Source of the DNA: Eretmocerus hayati | Taxonomy: Eukaryota; Arthropoda; Insecta; Hymenoptera; Aphelinidae | Direction: 5' to 3' | DNA length: 64,000 bases | Assembly: GCA_029851415.1 (NCBI GenBank) | Contig: CM056742.1 | Coordinates: 90,634,748-90,698,747 of the forward strand | Shown: positions 8,907 to 22,600 of the stretch, piece after piece | Layout: every line of letters starts with the position of its first letter | How positions within the stretch are numbered: position 1 is the first letter of the stretch | Position numbers and translations under genes: made by a program | Notes under the pieces: generated by a model | Database searches by the model: none | Seen by the model: only the letters and a program-made list of their open reading frames with translations | Told to the model about the DNA's origin: nothing

Positions 8907-10384
8907 TACATGGTTATTCTATCCTTATCAACCCTCACGATCAGTATTGAAGTCCTCTAGGTTTCATATATATCAATCGAATTCAATACTGCTGAGCAGG
9001 AATGGGACGGCCTGGAGATGAGTTTCGCTATCAGTCTGAATCCTGCCAGGTAGCATTGAATTGATGGAGTGGATCGATTCCGATGATAACACAATCACTC
9101 GTTGCGTCATTGACTAATCGAGCTGAATACTACAGAAGCGGATTGGAATCGTGGGTGCATGCTTGTTCTACCCCTCTCAATACTCACAATCAGTATTGAA
9201 CTCCTCTAGTTTCCATACATTTCAATCGAATTCGACACTGCTGAGCAGGATTGGTTCGCTCTGAGGATAAGTTCCGCTTTCGGTCTGAATCCTACCGGGC
9301 AGCATTGAGTCGACTGCGTCAATCGATTTCAATGATGAATCAATCACTAACTGCGTGATTGACCAATCGAGATGAATAATACAGAATCGGATTGGAATCG
9401 TGGGTGCATGATCATTCTACCCCTCTCAATACTCACAATCAGTATTGAACTCCTCTAGTTTTTATACATTTCAATCGAATTCGACACTGCTGAGCAGGAT
9501 TGGTACGCTCTGAGGATAAGTTTCGCTATCGGTCTGAATCCTGCCGGGCAGCATTGAATCAACCGCGTCAAGCGATTCCAATCATGACCCCATCACTCAT
9601 TGCGTCATTGATTAATCGAGATGACTACTACAGAATCGAATCGGAATCGTGGGTTCATGGTTATTCTATCCCTCTCAATACTCACAATCAGTATCGAACT
9701 CCTCTAAATTCCATGTATTTGAATCGAAATGAATATTGCTGAGCAGGATTGGAACGGCCCGGAGATGAGTTCCGCTATCGGTCCGAATCCTGCGAGGCAG
9801 CAATGAGTCGACTGCTTCAATCGATTCCAACGATGACCCAATCCGTCATCGCGTCATTGTCTAATCGAGATGAATACGACAGAATCGGATTGGAATTCTG
9901 GGTGCATGATTATTCCACCCCTCTCAATACTCATAATCAGTATTGAACTCCTCTACTTCTTATACATTCCAATCGAATTCATCACTGCTGAGCAGGATTG
10001 GTACGCTCTGAGGATAAGTTTCGCTATCGGTCTGAATCCTTCCGGGCAGCTTTGAGTCAACTGCGTCAATCGATTTCAATGATGAATCAATCACTAACTG
10101 CGTGATTGACCAATCGAGATGAATAATACAGAATCGGATTGGAATCGTGGGTGCATGATTATTCTACCCCTCTCAATACTCACAATCAGTATTGAACTCC
10201 TCTAGTTTTTATACATTTCAATCGAATTCGACACTGCTGAGCAGGATTGGTACGCTCTGAGGATAAGTTTCGCTATCGGTCTGAATCCTGCCGGGCAGCA
10301 TTGAATCGACCGCGTCAAGCGATTCCAATCATGACCCCATCACTCATTGCGTCATTGATTAATCGAGATGACTACTACAGAATC

Positions 10385-13300
10385 GAATCCGAATCGTGGG
10401 TCCATGGTTTTTCTATCCCTCTCAATACTCACAATCAGTATTGAACTCCTCTAAATTCCATGTATTTGAATCGAAATGAATATTGCTGAGCAGGATTGGA
10501 ACGGCCTGGAGATGAGTTCCGCTATCGGTCCGAATCCTGCGAGGCAGCAATGAGTCGACTGCTCCAATCGATTCCAACGATGACCCAATCCGTCATCGCG
10601 TCATTGTCTAATCGAGATGAATACGACAGAATCGGATTGGAATTCTGGGTGCATGATTATTCCACCCCTCTCAATACTCATAATCAGTATTGAACTCCTC
10701 TACTTCTTATACATTCCAATCGAATTCATCACTGCTGAGCAGGATTGGTACGCTCTGAGGATAAGTTTCGCTATCGGTCTGAATCCTACCGAGCAGCTTT
10801 GAGTCAACTGCGTCAATCGATTTCAATGATGAATCAATCACTAACTGCGTGATTGACCAATCGAGATGAATAATACAGAATCGGATTGGAATCGTGGGTG
10901 CATGATTATTCTACCCCTCTCAATACTCACAATCAGTATTGAACTCCTCTAGTTTTTATACATTTCAATCGAATTCGACACTGCTGAGCAGGATTGGTAC
11001 GCTCTGAGGATAAGTTTCGCTATCGGTCTGAATCCTGCCGGGCAGCATTGAATCGACCGCGTCAAGCGATTCCAATCATGACCCCATCACTCATTGCGTC
11101 ATTGATTAATCGAGATGACTACTACAGAATCGAATCGGAATCGTGGGTTCATGGTTATTCTATCCCTCTCAATACTCACAATCAGTATCGAACTCCTCTA
11201 AATTCCATGTATTTGAATCGAAAAGAATATTGCTGAGCAGGATTGGAACGGCCTGGAGATGAGTTCCGCTATCGGTCCGAATCCTGCGAGGCAGCAATGA
11301 GTCGACTGCTCCAATCGATTCCAACGATGACCCAATCCGTCATCGCGTCATTGTCTAATCGAGATGAATACGACAGAATCGGATTGGAATTCTGGGTGCA
11401 TGATTATTCCACCCCTCTCAATACTCATAATCAGTATTGAACTCCTCTACTTCTTATACATTCCAATCGAATTCATCACTGCTGAGCAGGATTGGTACGC
11501 TCTGAGGATAAGTTTCGCTATCGGTCTGAATCCTACCGAGCAGCTTTGAGTCAACTGCGTCAATCGATTTCAATGATGAATCAATCACTAACTGCGTGAT
11601 TGACCAATCGAGATGAATAATACAGAATCGGATTGGAATCGTGGGTGCATGATTATTCTACCCCTCTCAATACTCACAATCAGTATTGAACTCCTCTAGT
11701 TTTTATACATTTCAATCGAATTCGACACTGCTGAGCAGGATTGGTACGCTCTGAGGATAAGTTTCGCTATTGGTCTGAATCCTGCCGGGCAGCATTGAAT
11801 CGACCGCGTCAAGCGATTCCAATCATGACCCCATCACTCATTGCGTCATTGATCAATCGAGATGACTACTACAGAATCGAATCGGAATCGTGGGTCCATG
11901 GTTTTTCTATCCCTCTCAATACTCACAATCAGTATTGAACTCCTCTAAATTCCATGTATTTGAATCGAAATGAATATTGCTGAGCAGGATTGGAACGGCC
12001 TGGAGATGAGTTCCGCTATCGGTCCGAATCCTGCGAGGCAGCAATGAGTCGACTGCTTCAATCGATTCCAACGATGACCCAATCCGTCATCGCGTCATTG
12101 TCTAATCGAGATGAATACGACAGAATCGGATTGGAATCGTGGGTGCATGCTTGTTCTACCCCTCTCAATACTCACAATCAGTATTGAATTCCTCTAGTTT
12201 TCATACATTTCAATCGAATTCGACACTGCTGAGCGGGATTGGTACGCTCTGAGGATAAGTTTCGCTTTCGGTCTGAACCCTAGCGGGCAGCATTGAGTCG
12301 ACTGCGTCAATCGATTCCAATGATGAATCAATCACTAACTGCGTGATTGACCAATCGAGATGAATAATACAGAATCGGATTGGAATCGTGGGTGCATGAT
12401 TATTCTACCCCTCTCAATACTCACAATCAGTATTGAACTCCTCTAGTTTTTATACATTTCAATCGAATTCGACACTGCTGAGCAGGATTGGTACGCTCTG
12501 GGGATAAGTTTCGCTATCGGTCTGAATCCTGCCGGGCAGCATTGAATCGACCGCGTCAAGCGATTCCAATCATGACCCCATCACTCATTGCGTCATTGAT
12601 CAATCGAGATGAATACTACAGAATCGAATCGAAATCGTGGGTTCATGGTTATTCTATCCCTCTCAATACTCACAATCAGTATTGAACTCCTCTAAATTCC
12701 ATGTATTTGAATCGAAATGAATATTGCTGAGAAGGATTGGAACGGCCTGGAGATGAGTTACGCTATCGGTCCGAATCCTGCCAGGCAGCAATGAGTCGAC
12801 TGCTTCAATCGATCCCAATGATGACCCAATCAGTCATTGCGTCACTGTCTAATCGAGATGAATACGACAGAATTGGATTGGAATCCTTGGTGCATGATTA
12901 TTCTACCCCTCTCAATACTCACAATCAGTATTGAACTCCTCTACTTTTTATACATTTCAATCGAATTCCACACTGCTGAGCGGGATTGGTACGCTCTGAG
13001 GATAAGTTTCGCTATCGGTCTGAATCCTACCGAGCAGCTTTGAGTCAACTGCGTCAATCGATTTCAATGATGAATCAATCACTAACTGCGTGATTGACCA
13101 ATCGAGATGAATAATACAGAATCGGATTGGAATCGTGGGTGCATGATTATTCTACCCCTCTCAATACTCACAATCAGTATTGAACTCCTCTAGTTTCTAT
13201 ACATTTCAATCGAATTCGACACTGCTGAGCAGGATTGGTACGCTCTGAGGATAAGTTTCGCTATCGGTCTGAATCCTGCCGGGCAGCATTGAATCGGCCG

Positions 13301-14934
13301 CGTCAAGCGATTCCAATCATGACCCCATCACTCATTGCGTCATTGATTAATCGAGATGACTACTACAGAATCGAATCGGAATCGTGGGTCCATGGTTTTT
13401 CTATCCCTCTCAATACTCACAATCAGTATTGAACTCCTCTAAATTCCATGTATTTGAATCGAAATGAATATTGCTGAGCAGGATTGGAACGGCCTGGAGA
13501 TGAGTTCCGCTATCGGTCCGAATCCTGCGAGGCAGCAATGAGTCGACTGCTTCAATCGATTCCAACGATGACCCAATCCGTCATCGCGTCATTGTCTAAT
13601 CGAGATGAATACGACAGAATCGGATTGGAATTCTGGGTGCATGATTATTGCACCTCTCTCAATACTCACAATCAGTATTGAACTCCTCTACTTCTTATAC
13701 ATTCCAATCGAATTCATCCTTGCTGAGCAGGATTTGTACGCTCTGAGGATAAGTTTCGCTATCGGTCTGAATCCTACCGGGCAGCATTGAGTCAACTGCG
13801 TCAATCGATTTCAATGATGAATCAATCACTAACTGCGTGATTGACGAATCGAGTCGAATACTAGAGAATCGGATTGGAATCGTGGGTACATCGTTATTCT
13901 ATCCTTATCAATACTCACGATCAGTGTTGAAGTCCTCTAGGTTTCATATATATCAATCGAATTCAATACTGCTGAGCAGGATTGGGACGGCCTGGAGATG
14001 AGTTTCGCTATCGGTCTGAATCCTGCCAGGTAGCATTGAATTGATGGTGTGAATCGATCCCGATGATAACACAATCACTCGTTGCGTCATTGACTAATCG
14101 AGCTGAATACTACAGAAGTGGATTGGAATCGTGGGTGCATGCTTGTTCTACCCCTCTCAATACTCACAATCAGTATTGAACTCCTCTAGTTTTCATACAT
14201 TTCAATCGAATTCGACACTGCTGAGCGGGATTGGTACGCTCCGAGGATAAGTTTCGCTTTCGGTCTGAACCCTAGCGGGCAGCATTGAGTCGACTGCGTC
14301 AATCGATTCCAATGATGAATCAATCACTAACTGCGTGATTGACCAATCGAGATGAATAATACAGAATCGGATTGGAATCGTGGGTGCATGATTATTCTAC
14401 CCCTCTCAATACTCACAATCAGTATTGAACTCCTCTAGTTTTTATACATTTCAATCGAATTCGACACTGCTGAGCAGGATTGGTACGCTCTGGGGATAAG
14501 TTTCGCTATCGGTCTGAATCCTGCCGGGCAGCATTGAATCGACCGCGTCAAGCGATTCCAATCATGACCCCATCACTCATTGCGTCATTGATCAATCGAG
14601 ATGAATACTACAGAATCGAATCGAAATCGTGGGTTCATGGTTATTCTATCCCTCTCAATACTCACAATCAGTATTGAACTCCTCTAAATTCCATGTATTT
14701 GAATCGAAATGAATATTGCTGAGCAGGATTGGAACGGCCTGGAGATGAGTTACGCTATCGGTCCGAATCCTGCCAGGCAGCAATGAGTCGACTGCTTCAA
14801 TCGATCCCAATGATGACCCAATCAGTCATTGCGTCACTGTCTAATCGAGATGAATACGACAGAATTGGATTGGAATCCTTGGTGCATGATTATTCTACCC
14901 CTCTCAATACTCACAATCAGTATTGAACTCCTCT
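10385..14934. repeat. 4731-bp block duplication, copy 1
   Basis: Aligns with 15116-19665 at a constant offset of 4731 bp (19 monomers). By eye I noticed only a handful of differences, for example at 12732/17463, 11944/16675 and 13185/17916, so the duplication is very recent. Confidence 0.85.
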
Positions 14935-15115
14935 AGTTTTTATACATTTCAATCGAATTCGACACTGCTGAGCAGGATTGGTACGCTCTGGGGATAAGTT
15001 TCGCTATCGGTCTGAATCCTGCCGGGCAGCATTGAATCGACCGCGTCAAGCGATTCCAATCATGACCCCATCACTCATTGCGTCATTGATCAATCGAGAT
15101 GAATACTACAGAATC

Positions 15116-18100
15116 GAATCCGAATCGTGGGTCCATGGTTTTTCTATCCCTCTCAATACTCACAATCAGTATTGAACTCCTCTAAATTCCATGTATTTGA
15201 ATCGAAATGAATATTGCTGAGCAGGATTGGAACGGCCTGGAGATGAGTTCCGCTATCGGTCCGAATCCTGCGAGGCAGCAATGAGTCGACTGCTCCAATC
15301 GATTCCAACGATGACCCAATCCGTCATCGCGTCATTGTCTAATCGAGATGAATACGACAGAATCGGATTGGAATTCTGGGTGCATGATTATTCCACCCCT
15401 CTCAATACTCATAATCAGTATTGAACTCCTCTACTTCTTATACATTCCAATCGAATTCATCACTGCTGAGCAGGATTGGTACGCTCTGAGGATAAGTTTC
15501 GCTATCGGTCTGAATCCTACCGAGCAGCTTTGAGTCAACTGCGTCAATCGATTTCAATGATGAATCAATCACTAACTGCGTGATTGACCAATCGAGATGA
15601 ATAATACAGAATCGGATTGGAATCGTGGGTGCATGATTATTCTACCCCTCTCAATACTCACAATCAGTATTGAACTCCTCTAGTTTTTATACATTTCAAT
15701 CGAATTCGACACTGCTGAGCAGGATTGGTACGCTCTGAGGATAAGTTTCGCTATCGGTCTGAATCCTGCCGGGCAGCATTGAATCGACCGCGTCAAGCGA
15801 TTCCAATCATGACCCCATCACTCATTGCGTCATTGATTAATCGAGATGACTACTACAGAATCGAATCGGAATCGTGGGTTCATGGTTATTCTATCCCTCT
15901 CAATACTCACAATCAGTATCGAACTCCTCTAAATTCCATGTATTTGAATCGAAAAGAATATTGCTGAGCAGGATTGGAACGGCCTGGAGATGAGTTCCGC
16001 TATCGGTCCGAATCCTGCGAGGCAGCAATGAGTCGACTGCTCCAATCGATTCCAACGATGACCCAATCCGTCATCGCGTCATTGTCTAATCGAGATGAAT
16101 ACGACAGAATCGGATTGGAATTCTGGGTGCATGATTATTCCACCCCTCTCAATACTCATAATCAGTATTGAACTCCTCTACTTCTTATACATTCCAATCG
16201 AATTCATCACTGCTGAGCAGGATTGGTACGCTCTGAGGATAAGTTTCGCTATCGGTCTGAATCCTACCGAGCAGCTTTGAGTCAACTGCGTCAATCGATT
16301 TCAATGATGAATCAATCACTAACTGCGTGATTGACCAATCGAGATGAATAATACAGAATCGGATTGGAATCGTGGGTGCATGATTATTCTACCCCTCTCA
16401 ATACTCACAATCAGTATTGAACTCCTCTAGTTTTTATACATTTCAATCGAATTCGACACTGCTGAGCAGGATTGGTACGCTCTGAGGATAAGTTTCGCTA
16501 TTGGTCTGAATCCTGCCGGGCAGCATTGAATCGACCGCGTCAAGCGATTCCAATCATGACCCCATCACTCATTGCGTCATTGATCAATCGAGATGACTAC
16601 TACAGAATCGAATCGGAATCGTGGGTCCATGGTTTTTCTATCCCTCTCAATACTCACAATCAGTATTGAACTCCTATAAATTCCATGTATTTGAATCGAA
16701 ATGAATATTGCTGAGCAGGATTGGAACGGCCTGGAGATGAGTTCCGCTATCGGTCCGAATCCTGCGAGGCAGCAATGAGTCGACTGCTTCAATCGATTCC
16801 AACGATGACCCAATCCGTCATCGCGTCATTGTCTAATCGAGATGAATACGACAGAATCGGATTGGAATCGTGGGTGCATGCTTGTTCTACCCCTCTCAAT
16901 ACTCACAATCAGTATTGAATTCCTCTAGTTTTCATACATTTCAATCGAATTCGACACTGCTGAGCGGGATTGGTACGCTCTGAGGATAAGTTTCGCTTTC
17001 GGTCTGAACCCTAGCGGGCAGCATTGAGTCGACTGCGTCAATCGATTCCAATGATGAATCAATCACTAACTGCGTGATTGACCAATCGAGATGAATAATA
17101 CAGAATCGGATTGGAATCGTGGGTGCATGATTATTCTACCCCTCTCAATACTCACAATCAGTATTGAACTCCTCTAGTTTTTATACATTTCAATCGAATT
17201 CGACACTGCTGAGCAGGATTGGTACGCTCTGGGGATAAGTTTCGCTATCGGTCTGAATCCTGCCGGGCAGCATTGAATCGACCGCGTCAAGCGATTCCAA
17301 TCATGACCCCATCACTCATTGCGTCATTGATCAATCGAGATGAATACTACAGAATCGAATCGAAATCGTGGGTTCATGGTTATTCTATCCCTCTCAATAC
17401 TCACAATCAGTATTGAACTCCTCTAAATTCCATGTATTTGAATCGAAATGAATATTGCTGAGCAGGATTGGAACGGCCTGGAGATGAGTTACGCTATCGG
17501 TCCGAATCCTGCCAGGCAGCAATGAGTCGACTGCTTCAATCGATCCCAATGATGACCCAATCAGTCATTGCGTCACTGTCTAATCGAGATGAATACGACA
17601 GAATTGGATTGGAATCCTTGGTGCATGATTATTCTACCCCTCTCAATACTCACAAACAGTATTGAACTCCTCTACTTTTTATACATTTCAATCGAATTCC
17701 ACACTGCTGAGCGGGATTGGTACGCTCTGAGGATAAGTTTCGCTATCGGTCTGAATCCTACCGAGCAGCTTTGAGTCAACTGCGTCAATCGATTTCAATG
17801 ATGAATCAATCACTAACTGCGTGATTGACCAATCGAGATGAATAATACAGAATCGGATTGGAATCGTGGGTGCATGATTATTCTACCCCTCTCAATACTC
17901 ACAATCAGTATTGAACTTCTCTAGTTTCTATACATTTCAATCGAATTCGACACTGCTGAGCAGGATTGGTACGCTCTGAGGATAAGTTTCGCTATCGGTC
18001 TGAATCCTGCCGGGCAGCATTGAATCGGCCGCGTCAAGCGATTCCAATCATGACCCCATCACTCATTGCGTCATTGATTAATCGAGATGACTACTACAGA

Positions 18101-19665
18101 ATCGAATCGGAATCGTGGGTCCATGGTTTTTCTATCCCTCTCAATACTCACAATCAGTATTGAACTCCTCTAAATTCCATGTATTTGAATCGAAATGAAT
18201 ATTGCTGAGCAGGATTGGAACGGCCTGGAGATGAGTTCCGCTATCGGTCCGAATCCTGCGAGGCAGCAATGAGTCGACTGCTTCAATCGATTCCAACGAT
18301 GACCCAATCCGTCATCGCGTCATTGTCTAATCGAGATGAATACGACAGAATCGGATTGGAATTCTGGGTGCATGATTATTGCACCTCTCTCAATACTCAC
18401 AATCAGTATTGAACTCCTCTACTTCTTATACATTCCAATCGAATTCATCCTTGCTGAGCAGGATTTGTACGCTCTGAGGATAAGTTTCGCTATCGGTCTG
18501 AATCCTACCGGGCAGCATTGAGTCAACTGCGTCAATCGATTTCAATGATGAATCAATCACTAACTGCGTGATTGACGAATCGAGTCGAATACTAGAGAAT
18601 CGGATTGGAATCGTGGGTACATCGTTATTCTATCCTTATCAATACTCACGATCAGTGTTGAAGTCCTCTAGGTTTCATATATATCAATCGAATTCAATAC
18701 TGCTGAGCAGGATTGGGACGGCCTGGAGATGAGTTTCGCTATCGGTCTGAATCCTGCCAGGTAGCATTGAATTGATGGTGTGAATCGATCCCGATGATAA
18801 CACAATCACTCGTTGCGTCATTGACTAATCGAGCTGAATACTACAGAAGTGGATTGGAATCGTGGGTGCATGCTTGTTCTACCCCTCTCAATACTCACAA
18901 TCAGTATTGAACTCCTCTAGTTTTCATACATTTCAATCGAATTCGACACTGCTGAGCGGGATTGGTACGCTCCGAGGATAAGTTTCGCTTTCGGTCTGAA
19001 CCCTAGCGGGCAGCATTGAGTCGACTGCGTCAATCGATTCCAATGATGAATCAATCACTAACTGCGTGATTGACCAATCGAGATGAATAATACAGAATCG
19101 GATTGGAATCGTGGGTGCATGATTATTCTACCCCTCTCAATACTCACAATCAGTATTGAACTCCTCTAGTTTTTATACATTTCAATCGAATTCGACACTG
19201 CTGAGCAGGATTGGTACGCTCTGGGGATAAGTTTCGCTATCGGTCTGAATCCTGCCGGGCAGCATTGAATCGACCGCGTCAAGCGATTCCAATCATGACC
19301 CCATCACTCATTGCGTCATTGATCAATCGAGATGAATACTACAGAATCGAATCGAAATCGTGGGTTCATGGTTATTCTATCCCTCTCAATACTCACAATC
19401 AGTATTGAACTCCTCTAAATTCCATGTATTTGAATCGAAATGAATATTGCTGAGCAGGATTGGAACGGCCTGGAGATGAGTTACGCTATCGGTCCGAATC
19501 CTGCCAGGCAGCAATGAGTCGACTGCTTCAATCGATCCCAATGATGACCCAATCAGTCATTGCGTCACTGTCTAATCGAGATGAATACGACAGAATTGGA
19601 TTGGAATCCTTGGTGCATGATTATTCTACCCCTCTCAATACTCACAATCAGTATTGAACTCCTCT
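15116..19665. repeat. 4731-bp block duplication, copy 2
   Basis: Second copy of 10385-14934. The monomer at the junction (about 14935-15180) starts like the 12488/14480 type (GCTCTGGGGATAAG) and ends like the 10247 type (GAATCGAATCCGAATCG), so it is a recombinant. Confidence 0.85.
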
Positions 19666-22600
19666 ACTTTTTATACATTTCAATCGAATTCCACACTGCT
19701 GAGCGGGATTGGTACGCTCTGAGGATGAGTTTCGCTATCGGTCTGAATCCTACCGGGCAGCATTGAGTCGACTGCGTCAATCGATTTCAATGATGAATCA
19801 ATCGCTAACTGCGTGATTGACCAATCGAGATGAATACTACAGAATCGGATTGGATTCGTGGGTACTTGGTTATTCTATCCTCATCAATACTCACAATCAG
19901 TAATGAAGTCCTCTAGGTTTCATATATATCAATCGAATTCAATACTGCTGAGCAGGATTGGGACGGCCTGGAGATAAGTTTTGCAATCGGTCTGAATCCT
20001 GCCAGGTAGCATTGAATTGACGGTGTGAATCGATTTCGATGATAACACAATCACTCGTTGCGTCATTGACTAATCGAGCTGAATACTACAGAATCGGATT
20101 GGAATCGTGGGTACATGATCATTCTACCCCTCTCAATACTCACAATCAGTATTGAACTCCTCTAGTTTTTATACATCTCAATCGAATCCGACACTGCTGA
20201 GCAGGATTGGTACGCTCTGAGGATAAGTTTCGCTATCGGTCTGAATCCTACCGGGAAGCATTGAGTCGACTGCGTCAATCGATTTCAATGATGAATCAAT
20301 CACTAACTGCGTGATTGACTAATCGAGCTGAATGCTACAGAATCGGATTGGAATCGTGGGTGCATGATCATTCTACCCCTCTCAATACTCACAATAAGTA
20401 TTGAACTCCTCTAGTTTTTATACATTTCAATCGAATCCGACACTGCTGAGCAGGATTGGTACGCTCTGAGGATAAGTTTCGCTATCGGTCTGAATCCTAC
20501 CGGGCAGCATTGAGTCGACTGCGTCAATCGATTTCAATGATGAATCAATCACTAACTGCGTGATTGACCAATCGAGATGAATGATACGGAATCGGTTTGG
20601 AAACGTGGGTGCATCATTATTCTACCCCTCTCAATACTCACAATCAGTATTGAACTCCTCTAGTTTTTATACATTTCAATCGAATTCGACACTGCTGAGC
20701 AGGATTGGTACGCTCTGAGGATAAGTTCCGCTATCGGTCTGAATCCTGCCGGGTAGCATTGAATCAACCGCGTCAAGCGATCCCAATGATGACCCCATCA
20801 CTCATTGCGTCATTGATCAATCGAGATGAATAGTACAGAATTGAATGGAAATCGTGGCTTCATGGTTATTCTATCCCTCTCAATACTCACAATCAGTATT
20901 GAACTTCTCTGAATTCCATGGATTTGGATTGAAAAGAATATTGCTGAGCAGGATTGGAACGGCCTGGAGATGAGTTACGCTATCGGTCCGAATCCTGCCA
21001 GGCAGCAATGAGTCGACTGCTTCAATCGATCCCAATGATGACCCAATCAGTCGTTGCGTCACTGTCTAATCGAGATGAATACGACAGAATCGGATTGGAA
21101 TTCTTGGTGCATGATTATTCTACCCCTCTCAATACTCACAATCAGTATTGAACTCTGCTACTTTTTATACATTTCAATCGAATTCCACACTGCTGAGCGG
21201 GATTGGTACGCTCTGAGGATAAGTTTCGCTATCGGTCTGAATCCTACTTGGGAGCATTGAGTCGACTGCGTCAATCGATTTCAATGATGAATCAATCACT
21301 AACTGCGTGATTGACCAATCGAGATGAATACTACAGAATCCGATTGGAATCGTGGGTACTTGGTTATTCTATCCTCATCAATACTCACAATCAGTAATGA
21401 AGTCCTCTAGGTTTCATATATATCAATCGAATTCAATACTGCTGAGCAGGATTGGGACGGCCTGGAGATGAGTTTTGCAATCGGTCTGAATCCTGCCAGG
21501 TAGCATCGAATTGACGGTGTGAACCGATCTCGATGATAACACAATCACTCGTTAGGTCATTGACTAATCGAGCTGAATACTACAGAATCGGATTGGAATC
21601 GTGGGTGCATGATTATTCTACCCCTCTCAATTATCACAATCAGTATTGAACTCCTCTAGTTTTTAAACATTTCAATCGAATCCGACACTGCTGAGCAGGA
21701 TTGGTACGCTCTGAGGATAAGTTCCGCTATCGGTCTGAATCCTACCGGGCAGCATTGAGTCGACTGCGTCAATCGATTTCAATGATGAATCAACCACTAA
21801 CTGCGTGATTGACCAATCGAGATGAATAATACGGAATCGGATTGGAATCGTGGGTGCATGATTATTCTACCCCTCTCAATACTCACAATCAGTATTGAAT
21901 TCCTCTAGTTTTTATACATTCCAATCGAATTCGACACTGCTGAGCAGGATTGGTACGCTCTGAGGATAAGTTTCGCTATCGGTCTGAATCCTACCGAGCA
22001 GCATTGAGTCGACTGCGTCAATCGATTTCAATGATGAATCAATCACTAACTGCGTGATTGACCAATCGAGATGAATAATACAGAATCGGATTGGAATCGT
22101 GGGTGCATGATTATTCTACCCCTCTCAATACCCACAATCAGTATTGAACTCCTCTAGTTTTTGTACATTTCAATCGAATTCGACACTGCTGAGCAGGATC
22201 GGTACGCTCTGAGGATCAGTTTCGCTGTCGGTCTCAATCCTGCCGGGCCGCATTGAATCGACCGCGTCAAGCGATTGCAATGATGACCCCATCACTCATT
22301 GCGTCATCGATCAATCGAGATGAATACTACAGAATCGGACTGGACTCTTTGGTGCATGATTATTCTACCCCTCTCAATAGTCACAATCAGTATTGAACTC
22401 CTCCGAATTCCATGGATTTGAATCGAAAAGAATATTGCTGAGCAGAATTGGAACGGCCTGGAGATGAGTTACGCTATCGGTCCGAATCCTGCCAGGCAGC
22501 AATGAGTCGACTGCTTCAATCGATCCCAATGATGACCCAATCAGTCATTGCGTCACTGTCTAATCGAGATGAATACGACAGAATTGGATTGGAATCCTTG

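Larger units (their letters stand above)
9500..19709. repeat. ABC higher-order repeat block (747-bp unit)
   Basis: Class A monomers start at 9500, 10247, 10994, 11741, 12488 and 13235, exactly 747 bp apart, each followed by B and C. The register is broken near 13.98 kb by an extra D and C-prime (A resumes at 14480) and at 14978, where an A follows a B directly. Most likely the trimer arose from the five-monomer unit by loss of D and C-prime and then amplified locally. Confidence 0.85.
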
